Below, piece by piece: positions 44,795-53,297 of a stretch of DNA of 64,000 nt. Made by a program: the position numbers and the translations under genes. How positions within the stretch are numbered: position 1 is the first letter of the stretch; the number at the start of each line of letters is the position of its first letter. The notes under the pieces are model-generated. The model was not told where the DNA came from. It made no database searches and saw only the letters and a list, made by a program, of their open reading frames with translations. Location of the stretch: positions 1 to 64,000 of the forward strand of contig NZ_SLXP01000008.1 in the NCBI RefSeq assembly GCF_004343075.1. The letters are read 5' to 3'. This stretch comes from Rhodovulum marinum (GTDB lineage: Bacteria; Pseudomonadota; Alphaproteobacteria; Rhodobacterales; Rhodobacteraceae).

Positions 44795-45646
44795 ATGACA
44801 CAGACGCTTCTGTCCATCGGACACGGTTATTCCGCCCGCGCGCTGGCGCGCGGGCTTGGCCCCGGCTGGCGGGTCATCGGCACCACGCGCAGCGCCGGCA
44901 ACGCCGCCACGCTGCGCGCCGAGGGGGTTCAGCCGCTGGTCTGGCCCGGCACCGACCTTGGCCCCGCGCTGGCCCGGGCCACCCACCTGCTCAGCTCCGT
45001 GCCCCCCGGGCAGGGCGGCGATCCGGTTCTGGCGGCGCTGGGTGACGAATTGCGCGACGCGACCCACCTGCGCTGGGTCGGCTACCTTTCGACCACCGGC
45101 GTCTATGGCGACCACGGGGGGGGCTGGGTCGATGAAACCACGCCGCTGACGCCCTCCACCGCCCGCGGCGCGGCCCGCGTCGCCGCCGAGGCCGCCTGGG
45201 CCGATCTTGGCCTGCCGCTCCACATCTTCCGGCTGGCGGGTATCTACGGCCCCGGCCGCTCGCCGCTGGACCGCGTGCGCGACGGCACCGCGCGGCGCAT
45301 CGTCAAGCCGGGGCAGGTCTTTTCCCGCATCCATGTCGACGACATCGCGCAGGTGCTGGCCGCCTCGATGGCGCGGCCCGACCCGGGCGCGGTCTACAAC
45401 GTTGCCGATGACGAACCGGCCCCGCCGCAGGACGTGATCGGTTTCGCCGCCCATCTGCTGGGGCTGGACCCACCCCCCGAGGTGCCCTTCGACCAGGCCG
45501 ACCTTGGCCCGATGGCCGCCAGTTTCTATGCCGAGTCCAAGCGCGTGGCGAACGACCGGATCAAGACCGAACTGGGCGTGCGGCTGCGCCACCCGGATTA
45601 CCGCGCGGGCCTTGCCGCGCTGCTGGACCGGGCGCGAACGACCTGA
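44795..45646 (+). CDS. NAD-dependent epimerase/dehydratase-like SDR protein
   Basis: The 283-residue protein has an atypical-SDR dinucleotide motif (LLSIGHGYSARALARGL), a VGYLSTTGVYGDHGG active-site region, RLAGIYGPGRS, and FSRIHVDDIAQVL. It resembles YeeZ-like proteins of unknown function. The Tyr-x3-Lys pair of classical SDRs is not complete, so catalysis is uncertain. The ATG at 44795 fits the fold; an upstream frame start is non-conserved. It is the last core gene before the injection-system locus. Confidence 0.85.
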   Translation: MTQTLLSIGHGYSARALARGLGPGWRVIGTTRSAGNAATLRAEGVQPLVWPGTDLGPALARATHLLSSVPPGQGGDPVLAALGDELRDATHLRWVGYLSTTGVYGDHGGGWVDETTPLTPSTARGAARVAAEAAWADLGLPLHIFRLAGIYGPGRSPLDRVRDGTARRIVKPGQVFSRIHVDDIAQVLAASMARPDPGAVYNVADDEPAPPQDVIGFAAHLLGLDPPPEVPFDQADLGPMAASFYAESKRVANDRIKTELGVRLRHPDYRAGLAALLDRARTT

Positions 45647-45670
45647 CCCGCGGCAGCCGGCCCCCGGGCC

Positions 45671-46291
45671 ATGAATTTGCCCCCAAGGCAACGGCTTGGT
45701 GACCGCGGCGCGGGTTTCATGCCAGGCTCGCACAACTGGAGGTTGCGTCGCATCGCCCGGATCTTCGCATCCGAACGCCCCACCGGCCGCCGGCCCAAAC
45801 CCGCCGCGCCCGGCCGTGCGGCCCCCGGCGGCACGCTCGACGCGCTGCGCGACGCCGCCGGGGCCAGCCGCGCCACCCGCGATCTTGTTCAGCTTCAGGC
45901 CATGGCCGACGCGCTGCAACGCACCCCCGAAGAGGACGAGGAACTGCTTCAGGGCAAGGCCAGCGGCGCGTCCGGCCTGCCCACCCGGCTGCGCGCCGGG
46001 GTCGAACGCCTGTCGGGCCGCGACATGCGCGGGGTCAACGTCCACTACAACTCCCCCAGGCCTGCCGCGGTTCAGGCCCATGCCTTCGCCCGGGCCGCCG
46101 ACATCCACCTGCCCCCCGGCCAGGAGCGCCACCTGCCGCACGAGGCATGGCACATCGTCCAGCAGGCCGAGGGCCGCGTCGCGCCCACCGCCGAAATCGC
46201 TGGCCAACCGGTCAACGACGACGCGGGCCTCGAACGCGAGGCCGACGCGATGGGGGCCCGCGCACCGCAGGAAGGCAGCCGCCGGGGCTGA
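45671..46291 (+). CDS. eCIS-core (DUF4157) protein with HExxH motif
   Basis: The 206-residue protein contains the DUF4157 domain found across extracellular contractile injection loci: LPTRLRAGVERLSGRDMRGV, NVHYNSPRPAAVQAHAFARA and DIHLPPGQERHLPHEAWHIV, with the zinc-type HEAWH at 157-161 and a downstream LEREAD Glu. A segment at about 80-96 (LQRTPEEDEELLQGKA) is also typical. The role, metalloprotease, toxin leader or assembly factor, is unsettled. Start is uncertain between 45671 and 45719. It opens the eCIS locus. Confidence 0.88.
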   Translation: MNLPPRQRLGDRGAGFMPGSHNWRLRRIARIFASERPTGRRPKPAAPGRAAPGGTLDALRDAAGASRATRDLVQLQAMADALQRTPEEDEELLQGKASGASGLPTRLRAGVERLSGRDMRGVNVHYNSPRPAAVQAHAFARAADIHLPPGQERHLPHEAWHIVQQAEGRVAPTAEIAGQPVNDDAGLEREADAMGARAPQEGSRRG

Positions 46292-46320
46292 TCCGACCAC
46301 CCGCCTTGATTTACCAGACC

Positions 46321-46336
46321 AAGTAGTGCTCTACTT
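46321..46336. promoter_or_regulatory. Inverted repeat before the GluR0-like gene
   Basis: AAGTAG-TGCT-CTACTT is a perfect 6-base inverted repeat in an AT-rich patch 67 bases before the GTG at 46403. It could be an operator of the following block. Support is positional only. Confidence 0.3.
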
Positions 46337-46402
46337 CCGATTGCGCGCCGTTACCGATTTTCGCGGTCCCGCCAACGCCCTTGCGAAAGGGGCACGACGC
46401 CG

Positions 46403-47520
46403 GTGTCCGCCCGCTCTCCCGTCCCCGCCCTTCTGGCCCTTGTCCTGTCCGCTGCCGCCGCCTTCGCGCAATGCGGCCAGGCCACCCGCGATGTCGACGT
46501 GGTCGTGGCGATCCGCGATGCCCCGCCGTTTTCCGCGATGTCGCCCAGCGGTTTCGCCGAGGGGTTCGCGATCGACATCTGGACCTCGGTCGAACACGAT
46601 CTGATCTCCGAGGGTGCGATGACCGCGTCCGAAATCGTGCTCTGCCGCTCCATCGCCGAGCAGGAGGCCGCGCTGATCGACGGGTCGGTCGACGTGGTGA
46701 TCTCACCGCTGACCATCACCGCCCAGCGGATGCGCAGCTATGACTTCTCGTAACAATACCTGCCCTCGGGCCTGACGCTGGCCGTCCCCTCGACCAGCGC
46801 CATCGACTTTGCGAACGCGACCCGGGTGATCGTTCAGACCGTGACCCAGCCCGGCGTGGTCAAGGCGGTGCTGGTGTTCCTTCTGGTCAACCTGGTGCTG
46901 GCCGCGCTGATCCGGCTGGCGATCCGCCACGAGATGCGCGGCCGCGCGGGGCAGGGCGGCGTCGACGCGCCCGGCTGGGTGACCACCCTGCTCGAAGCGA
47001 TCGTCAGCACCTCGGGGCTCAAGGGGCTGGGCGACCGGTTCAACACGGTGCTGGGCCGACTGTTGGAAATCTTCATGGCCGTCGTCGGCACCGTCCTGTC
47101 GGCCACCATCTTCGGCGTGCTGACCTCGGCCTTCGTCGGCTCCATTGGGGCAAGTTCGACCGTGCCGCCCGAAACCTTGCCCGACATGCGCATCGGCACG
47201 CTGGAAGGGTCCACCGCCCAGCAATTCTTGATCGCGCAATACGCCGCGGCAGACCTGTCGCAAACCGGCGCCGTCTGCGTCCCCGCCGCGCAGGCCACCG
47301 AGGAGTCCGGCTGCCTGCTTTACCCCGGCTGGCCCGCCGCGGTGCAGGCCCTGGACAAGGGCGAGGTCGCGGCCGTTCTGGGCGACTGGATCGCGCTCAG
47401 CTACCTGTCGCGGCTCGACCGCTACAATGGCCGGATCGAGGTGCAATCGGGCGTCTACCTGAACGAACCCGATGGCTGGGCCGTCGCCCCCGACCGCCCC
47501 GCCTTGCGCGAAGGCGGCGA
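46403..47520 (+). pseudogene. GluR0-like receptor-channel gene with an ochre stop
   Basis: The frame starts at GTG 46403 with a signal peptide (VPALLALVLSAAAAFAQC), then a split solute-binding domain (DVDVVVAIRDAPPFSAMSP...). An in-frame TAA at 46751-46753 falls at YDFS*QYLPSGL, where one C-to-T change of CAA explains it. The same frame then continues with a membrane helix (VVKAVLVFLLVNLVLAAL), a pore-loop-like STSGLKGLGD, a second helix and the second half of the binding domain. This is the order of prokaryotic ionotropic glutamate receptors (GluR0), with SGLKGLGD in place of TVGYGD. The 3' end runs without a stop into a methyltransferase remnant. Confidence 0.7.
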
Positions 47521-47990
47521 CAGCGGGCGCCACCTGTTGCGGCTGCAGGGCCGGGCGGGGCGCGCGGCGGGCTATGACATCAGCCCCGGCGCGCTGAACC
47601 TGTTGCGCGCGCGGGCCGGGGCGGCGGCTTGGCATGACCTTGCGATCCTCGGCCCCGATCCGGGCGATCTGGATCGCCAACTGGCCGACTGCGGCCCCGC
47701 CGACCTGGTGCTGTGCCTGTTCGGCGTGCTGGGCCATATCGAAACGGCCCCCGCCCGGCAGGCGGCGCTGGCCCGGATGCGGCACGCGCTGAAACCCGGC
47801 ACCGGGCGGTTATTGATCTCGGTGCCGAACCGCCGCCGCGGGGTTCGGCCACGTGACGCTGCACCCCGAAAGCGTGCTGCCCGAAAGCTGGCTTTTGAAC
47901 CATGGCGCGCTGCGTTGGCTGGATGGGCTGCTGACCCCGCTTTGCCCCGCGGGGCTGGGCTATGGCATCCTCGCGGTGGCCGCGCCATGA
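47505..47990 (+). pseudogene. SAM-dependent methyltransferase remnant, fused upstream and frameshifted
   Basis: GRHLLRLQGRAGRAAGYDIS, LVLCLFGVLGHIETAPARQA and LKPGTGRLLISVPNRRR are motifs I (partial), IV-V and post-motifs of a class I methyltransferase. The N-terminus is missing, its frame being continuous with the GluR0-like gene. Near 47840-47850 (CGCGGGGTTCGG) the frame must move to reach GFGHVTLHPESVLPESWLLN and a proper stop at 47988, overlapping the next start (ATGA). I take it as a deletion-fusion remnant. The normal substrate is unknown. Confidence 0.6.
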
Positions 47991-49153
47991 GGTGGCTGAC
48001 CCTCCTGCTTCTGGCGTTGCTCTGGTGCGCCGCGCCCACGCCCGCCCAGCCGCAAGATACGCTGCGCGCGGAACTGCCCGCCGATCCCTCCGGGCGGCTG
48101 GCCCACATCCTGCGGCGCGGCACGCTGATCGTGGGGGTGAAATCCGACTATCCCCCCTGGGGCATGGTCGACCCCGACCCGGCCTCGGACGCCCTCGTGG
48201 GCATCGAGCCCGACCTTGCCCGCGACATCGCCGACCGTCTGGGCGTCGGCCTGAAACTCGTCTCTGTCACGGCCCGAAACCGTATCGGGCGGGTCAATGA
48301 CGGCACGGTCGACCTTGTGATCGCCACCATGGGCGACACCGCCGTGCGCCGCACCCAGGCCGACCTGATCCAGCCCAATTACTTTTCCTCGGGCGTGGTG
48401 GTCTATGGCCGCATCGATCTTGGCCTGTCCGGCTGGGACGCGCTGCGCGGCGCGCCGGTCTGCCTGACCCAGGGGGCCTATTTCAACCGCACGCTGGAAT
48501 GCGATTACGGGCTGAAGGGGCAATACTTTCCCGGCAACCGCGAGGCCCGGCTGGCGCAATTGGTGCTGGCCGAGCCCGACCCCGAATTCGGCGTGATCGT
48601 CCCCACCATCCTGAACGTGCCCTGGGCGATGGCCGTGGCGCAGGGAGAGGGGGACGGCGACTGGGGCCGCTTCCTGTCCGACACGGTGGGCGAATGGCAC
48701 GCCACCGGCCGCATCCTGCAGCTTCAGCGCGAGTGGGCGTCGGCGAGACCGCGTTCGTGCGCGCCCTGCACGACACATGGTCCCGCGTCGAGGATGGCCG
48801 CCCGGCCTGCGCGCACAATCCCGAAACCGGGCAGCCCCCGCCCGCCTGCCTGGTCCAGGCCAGCTTCAGCGCCGCCGCCCCGGTCGAGATGCCCCCCGGG
48901 CGAACGCCCTGCACAAGGCCACCGGCATCGACCTGCGCGTTCTTTTCGATGCCTATGACCGCGCGCGGCTGATGCGGGGCCTCGCCCTGACCGAACTGGT
49001 GTCGACGGTGAACACGCTGGTGTCCGAGGGCGGCGACACATCCACCCTGATGAACGGCCTTCTGGTGTTCTACTTCGTCTTCGTCCTGGGGGTGATCTGG
49101 CTCGTCGACCGGCTTAGCGCGCGGTTGCATACCGGGGGGGGGCGGCGAAATGA
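47987..49153 (+). pseudogene. Solute-binding protein with C-terminal membrane anchor, three single-base frameshifts
   Basis: The product starts with a signal peptide (MRWLTLLLLALLWCAAPTPA) and a type 3 amino-acid-binding domain (GTLIVGVKSDYPPWGMVD, LARDIADRLGVGLKLV, VDLVIATMGDT). Missing single bases at about 48735 (G3), 48892-48900 (C6G3) and 49134-49142 (G9) shift the frame 2 to 1 to 0 to 2. Restoring one base each gives a 389-residue protein with ETAFVRALHDTWSRVEDG, ANALHKATGIDLRVLFDAYD and a membrane helix FYFVFVLGVIWLV, ending in an ATGA overlap with the permease. The neat overlap supports the reconstruction. Confidence 0.7.
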
Positions 49154-49767
49154 TCGACGTCTTGATCGAACGCACCCCCTACCTCGCCGGCGGGTTCGTC
49201 CGCAACCTGCTGATCTCGGCGGTGTCGATGGGGCTGGGCACGGGCATCGGCGCCACGCTCGGCTGGCTGCGACATCACCGGTTCCGCGCAACGCTGCGCA
49301 CCGAGGACATGCTGACCAACCTTTGCCGCAACGTGCCCAGCTTCGTGCTCCTTTACTACATGGCCTTCATGCTGCCCGCGGAGGTGGAGATCGCGGGCCG
49401 TATCCTGGCCGTGCCGGTCTGGATCAAGGCGAACCTCGCGCTGACCTTCCCGGCCATCGGCTTCGCCTCGGACCAGGCGCTGGGCTATTTCCGCCAGCGC
49501 GCGAACGGCATCGCGGGCGCGGGCGAAACCTTCACCGTGGCCTGGAACCAGTATTTCCTGATCATCATCATGGCGTCCGCCACCGCCTCGGTGATCGGCG
49601 TCGACGAAATCGTGGGCCGCGCCAACATGGTCATCGCGCGCGACGACCGCCCGGTCTTCATGCTGGTGACCTACCTTTACGTGTCGCTCTGGTTCATCGG
49701 TGCGGGGCTTCTGGTGTCGCGCGGCACGCTGTGGGCCGTCCGCCGGCGCGGCCCCCGATTGACCTAG
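49150..49767 (+). CDS. Amino-acid-type ABC transporter permease-like protein
   Basis: The 205-residue protein has about five membrane helices and an N-terminus (ERTPYLAGGFVRNLLISAVS) typical of HisMQ-family permeases. The EAA loop that contacts the ATPase is weak (ANMVIARDDRPVF). No ATPase gene is in the window, so it may be orphaned or work with a distant ATPase. Intact frame. The ATG overlaps the reconstructed stop of the binding protein. The eCIS structural operon begins 80 bases later. Confidence 0.72.
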   Translation: MIDVLIERTPYLAGGFVRNLLISAVSMGLGTGIGATLGWLRHHRFRATLRTEDMLTNLCRNVPSFVLLYYMAFMLPAEVEIAGRILAVPVWIKANLALTFPAIGFASDQALGYFRQRANGIAGAGETFTVAWNQYFLIIIMASATASVIGVDEIVGRANMVIARDDRPVFMLVTYLYVSLWFIGAGLLVSRGTLWAVRRRGPRLT

Positions 49768-49817
49768 GGGCACAACGAATTCTTGCTTTTCTTTAGGGAA
49801 CTCTTACGCTGGTTGCA

Positions 49818-49832
49818 TAACCGGAACGGTTA
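49818..49832. promoter_or_regulatory. Palindrome in the leader of the eCIS structural operon
   Basis: TAACCG-GAA-CGGTTA is a perfect 6-base inverted repeat in the only sizeable gap (49768-49846) before the structural genes. Upstream are TTGCTT (49783) and an AT-rich patch that could hold a promoter. A repressor or activator site is plausible but unproven. Confidence 0.4.
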
Positions 49833-49846
49833 CAAGGGAGGGATCG

Positions 49847-49915
49847 GTGAACGACCGAAACCCCGATGGTGCGGCCGGTGTGCCCCGCCCGTCGGCAATT
49901 CCCGGCCCGCCATGA
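49847..49915 (+). CDS. Possible 22-codon leader ORF of the eCIS operon
   Basis: A GTG at 49847 preceded by AGGGAGGGATCG opens a short frame (VNDRNPDGAAGVPRPSAIPG PP) whose TGA overlaps the DUF4255 start (ATGA). The ribosome site is the strongest in the area while DUF4255 has none of its own, so translation may enter here and pass on by coupling. It could instead be a true longer N-terminus joined by a missed base. Confidence 0.4.
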   Translation: MNDRNPDGAAGVPRPSAIPGPP

Positions 49916-50490
49916 TCGACAGCGCCCTCGGGCTGGTCGTCGCCCGCCTGAACGCGCATCTTTCGGCGCGCTACAAGGTGGCCGACGACCTGGTGGTGCT
50001 GTCCCCGCTGGCCGATGCCGAGGGCAAGCCCGCCGCCGAGGTGCGCAACCGCCTTGCGCTGTTCCTGATCAACATCGCCCATGACGCGACCCCCCGCCGC
50101 CCGCTGGCCCCCGCCGCGGGCCAGGTCGAGCGGGCGCCCCCGGTCCATCTCGACATCTATTTCATGCTGGCCTCGGGCCACGACCCCGACACCTATGGCG
50201 AGGGGCTGAAACTGATGTCGGCGGCCTTGATGTTCTTCCAGGCCACCCCGGTGATGACCCCGCAGACCACCCCCGAGATGCCCGAGGGCCTCGGCCAGCT
50301 TTCGGTCGAGATCTCCAACCTCCGGGTCGAGGAACTGGGCCAGCTCTGGGGCAACCTGGGCGGGCGCTACGTGCCGTCCGTGATGTTCAAGATGCGCTCG
50401 GTGATGATCGATTCCGGCGTCATCACCCGTGTCGTGCCGCTGGTCGAGAAACCCCGGGCCGGCGTCCAGCCCCGCAAGGAACGGGCCTGA
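49912..50490 (+). CDS. eCIS tube/sheath terminator protein, DUF4255 (Afp16/Pvc16-like)
   Basis: The 192-residue protein begins MIDSALGLVVARLNAHLSAR and contains RNRLALFLINIAHDAT and APPVHLDIYFMLASGHDP, the DUF4255 signature. In Afp and PVC particles this protein caps the distal end of the tube and sheath and sets particle length. Its stop and the next start overlap (TGATG), the pattern throughout the operon. Confidence 0.88.
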   Translation: MIDSALGLVVARLNAHLSARYKVADDLVVLSPLADAEGKPAAEVRNRLALFLINIAHDATPRRPLAPAAGQVERAPPVHLDIYFMLASGHDPDTYGEGLKLMSAALMFFQATPVMTPQTTPEMPEGLGQLSVEISNLRVEELGQLWGNLGGRYVPSVMFKMRSVMIDSGVITRVVPLVEKPRAGVQPRKERA

Positions 50491-51095
50491 TGGACTTCGC
50501 ACCGATCCTCTCTCTCGATCTCATGCACGCCTTCTACGGCGCATCGGTGCCGCCGATCCGGGTGGCCCCCGTCGACCCGGGGGCGTTCGCCCGGGCGGGG
50601 CTGGTCCTGCGGCAGACGGGCGGGCGCGCGATCCTCGCGGCCGAGACGGGCACCGACGACCGCCCCCGGACCGTGGCGCTGTCGCTTCAGGCGCTGGACC
50701 CCTCCGCGATCGGCGTCACCTGCCGGGCGGACAGGTCCACCATTCCCACCTGCGCGCTGCCGCTTGGACAGGACGAGGTCGCCTTTGACGGCCTGCCCGC
50801 CACCGAAACCCGGCAGCGCAAGGTCGGCGTCGAACTTGCCCGTCTCGACATCGCCCTGCCGCCCCGGGGAACCCGCGCCCTGCCCGACGGCACCCCGGCG
50901 CGGGTGCTGCGTTCGACCCGGCCCATCGCGGCGCGCGCGCGCCCGGACCGGGCCTTCGCGCTTCAACGACCGGGCCCGTCCGGCCCCGAGACGGTGATAC
51001 CAGTGCTTCCCGCAGCGGGGACGAGTTTCAGACCTGCCGATGAACCAGGCGGCGCTGCGCGCCTGCAATCCGACATCTTCGTCACCCTGTGGTAG
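50490..51095 (+). CDS. Unknown eCIS-operon protein
   Basis: I do not recognise this 201-residue protein. It starts MDFAPILSLDLMHAFYGASV and is beta-rich, with many Pro and Arg and no signal peptide or membrane helix. It lies between the terminator and sheath genes and overlaps both contexts closely, so a structural or assembly role in the particle is likely. The frame is intact to DIFVTLW. Confidence 0.75.
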   Translation: MDFAPILSLDLMHAFYGASVPPIRVAPVDPGAFARAGLVLRQTGGRAILAAETGTDDRPRTVALSLQALDPSAIGVTCRADRSTIPTCALPLGQDEVAFDGLPATETRQRKVGVELARLDIALPPRGTRALPDGTPARVLRSTRPIAARARPDRAFALQRPGPSGPETVIPVLPAAGTSFRPADEPGGAARLQSDIFVTLW

Positions 51096-51108
51096 AGGAG
51101 AGCCGCTG

Positions 51109-53277
51109 ATGGTCATGAAAACCCCGGGCGTCTACGTCGTCGAGAAGAACGCCTTCCCCAATTCCGTCGTCCAGGTGGCCACGGCCGTTCCGGCCTTCAT
51201 CGGCCATACCCACAGGGCCAATAACGGCAACGTGCCGCTGCACATGACCCCCTGGCGCATCACCTCGATGTCGGAATTCCACACCTATTTCGGCGGCGCC
51301 CCGCACCCGGTCTTCAAGATCGTGCCCTACGATCCCGACGCGACGCCGGTCTCGCCCCTGTCCGACGACGGCGCGAACAAGCCCGCCGCGCTGCCACGCG
51401 CGACCTTCACCGCGCAGGGGCCGCGCGGCCCCGAGAAATACGAACTGGTCCAGACCAACACCGCCTATGCGCTCTATGGCGCGATGCGGCTGTTCTTCCA
51501 GAACGGCGGCGGGCCCTGCTATGTCGTCTCGATCGGCGGCTATGACGATCCGCTGGATGCCAACGCGATGATGACCGCGCTCGACCGGCTGAAAAAGGAA
51601 GCCGAGCCGACCATGGTGGTGATCCCGGAAACCACCCGCCTGACCCGGCAGAACAGCCAGAAGGTCCAGCAGGCGATGCTGGCCCATTGCGGCACGGTGA
51701 TGAAGAACCGCTTTGCCATTCTCGACATGTTCGCCGGCCACCTGTCGCAACAGGATCCGCTGGGAAACCCGGTGGCGCGCTTCCGCAACGATATCGGGAT
51801 CAACGACCTGGATTTCGGCGCGACCTATTACCCGTGGCTCAACACCTCGATCTACCAGTCGCGCGATTTCAGCTATGAAAACATCGACCCCGACAGCCGG
51901 CAAAAGCTGATCGCGCTGATGAAGCGCAGCGTCGGGCAGGTCACGGAACTGACCGAGGAAATCCGCCGGATCAGCGCGCCCGTGGTGGCGGGCGACTTCA
52001 CCATCTCGGTGCCCCGGGGCGGCACCGTCGCGGTCACCACCGCCGACATCTCGGCCCGCGACGACCAGAGCGCGGCGGCGGGCCTGACCTACACGGTCGA
52101 GGGCGACGCCGCCGCGATGGGCGGCACGGTCCAACTGGACGGCAACGCCGCCGACAGCTTCACCCAGGCGGACCTGGAGGCCGGCAAGGTCAGCTTTACC
52201 CATGACGGGCAGGCCAGCGCCGGCCGCTTCGACCTGGTCGTCACCGACGAAGGCGACATCGCCACCGACGCGCTGAAGATCGGGGTCGAGGTGGTCGGCG
52301 CCGTGATCGACGCCCCCGCCGTCGCCGCCCGGACCGCGGTGGAAATCGACGTCCCCGCCGATCACCCCGACGGCGACAAGGCCACGGTCAGGCTGGTCGA
52401 TGCCGACGACGACACCGGCAAGACCCGCACCGTGCCCGAGATCGGCACCTGGAAGGTGGCCAAGACCGGCAAGGTCAGCTTCACCCCCGAAACCACCTTT
52501 GCCGGGCCGGAAACCCGCGCGAGTTACACCATCGAGGTCAACGGCGCCCCCACCGCCCCGAACACGCTGCGCGTGCTGATGTCGGGCGTGCCCACCGCCG
52601 AACGCCAGGGCGGCCCCTCGCCCGCGACCATCGACAAGACGCTGCGCGCCGTGGTGCCGATGTATGGCGACGTGATGAACGAGATCACGGCGCTGATGAA
52701 CACCATGCCGCCCGCCGCGGCGATGGCGGGCATCTACACCATGGTCGACAACACCCGCGGCGTCTGGAAGGCCCCGGCGAACGTCTCGCTGAACTCGGTC
52801 GTCTCGCCGCGCCTGAACATCAGCCACGAGGAACAAGAGAACCTGAACGTCTCGACCACCGGCAAGTCGATCAACGCCATCCGCCCCTTCGTGGGCGAGG
52901 GCACGCTGGTCTGGGGCGCGCGCACGCTGGACGGCAACAGCCTGGACTGGCGCTACATCAACGTGCGCCGGACCATGATCATGATCGAGGAATCGATCCG
53001 CCTGGCGTCCAAGGCCTATGTCTTCGAACCGAACACCGCGAACACCTGGGTCACCATGCGCTCGATGATCGAGAATTTCCTGACCTCGGTCTGGAAACAG
53101 GGCGGCCTGGCCGGCGCCACGCCCGAGGATGCCTTCAGCGTCCATCTGGGACTGGGCGAAACGATGACACCCGTCGACATCCTGGAAGGGATCCTGCGGA
53201 TCACCGTCCTGGTCGCCGTGACGCGGCCCGCGGAATTCATCGAGATCACGTTCCAGCAGCAGATGCAGAAATCCTGA
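51109..53277 (+). CDS. Contractile sheath protein with a large inserted Ig/CSPG-like domain
   Basis: The 722-residue protein has the N-terminal sheath fold (TPGVYVVEKNAFPNSVVQVA, TAVPAFIGHT, FFQNGGGPCYVVSIGGYDD) and the conserved C-terminal sheath domain (ISHEEQENLNVSTTGKSINA, WRYINVRRTMIMIEESI, AEFIEITFQQQ). Between about 290 and 490 lies an extra module (FTISVPRGGTVAVTTADISA, DSFTQADLEAGKVSFTHDG) resembling CSPG/cadherin-like beta-sandwich repeats, followed by a second beta segment. Family sheaths are usually 350-500 residues. In known sheaths this middle zone is on the outer surface. GAGGAG lies 7 bases before the ATG at 51109. Contraction of the sheath drives the tube. Confidence 0.93.
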   Translation: MVMKTPGVYVVEKNAFPNSVVQVATAVPAFIGHTHRANNGNVPLHMTPWRITSMSEFHTYFGGAPHPVFKIVPYDPDATPVSPLSDDGANKPAALPRATFTAQGPRGPEKYELVQTNTAYALYGAMRLFFQNGGGPCYVVSIGGYDDPLDANAMMTALDRLKKEAEPTMVVIPETTRLTRQNSQKVQQAMLAHCGTVMKNRFAILDMFAGHLSQQDPLGNPVARFRNDIGINDLDFGATYYPWLNTSIYQSRDFSYENIDPDSRQKLIALMKRSVGQVTELTEEIRRISAPVVAGDFTISVPRGGTVAVTTADISARDDQSAAAGLTYTVEGDAAAMGGTVQLDGNAADSFTQADLEAGKVSFTHDGQASAGRFDLVVTDEGDIATDALKIGVEVVGAVIDAPAVAARTAVEIDVPADHPDGDKATVRLVDADDDTGKTRTVPEIGTWKVAKTGKVSFTPETTFAGPETRASYTIEVNGAPTAPNTLRVLMSGVPTAERQGGPSPATIDKTLRAVVPMYGDVMNEITALMNTMPPAAAMAGIYTMVDNTRGVWKAPANVSLNSVVSPRLNISHEEQENLNVSTTGKSINAIRPFVGEGTLVWGARTLDGNSLDWRYINVRRTMIMIEESIRLASKAYVFEPNTANTWVTMRSMIENFLTSVWKQGGLAGATPEDAFSVHLGLGETMTPVDILEGILRITVLVAVTRPAEFIEITFQQQMQKS

Positions 53278-53297
53278 GACCGAGGGAGGTTTGAACA

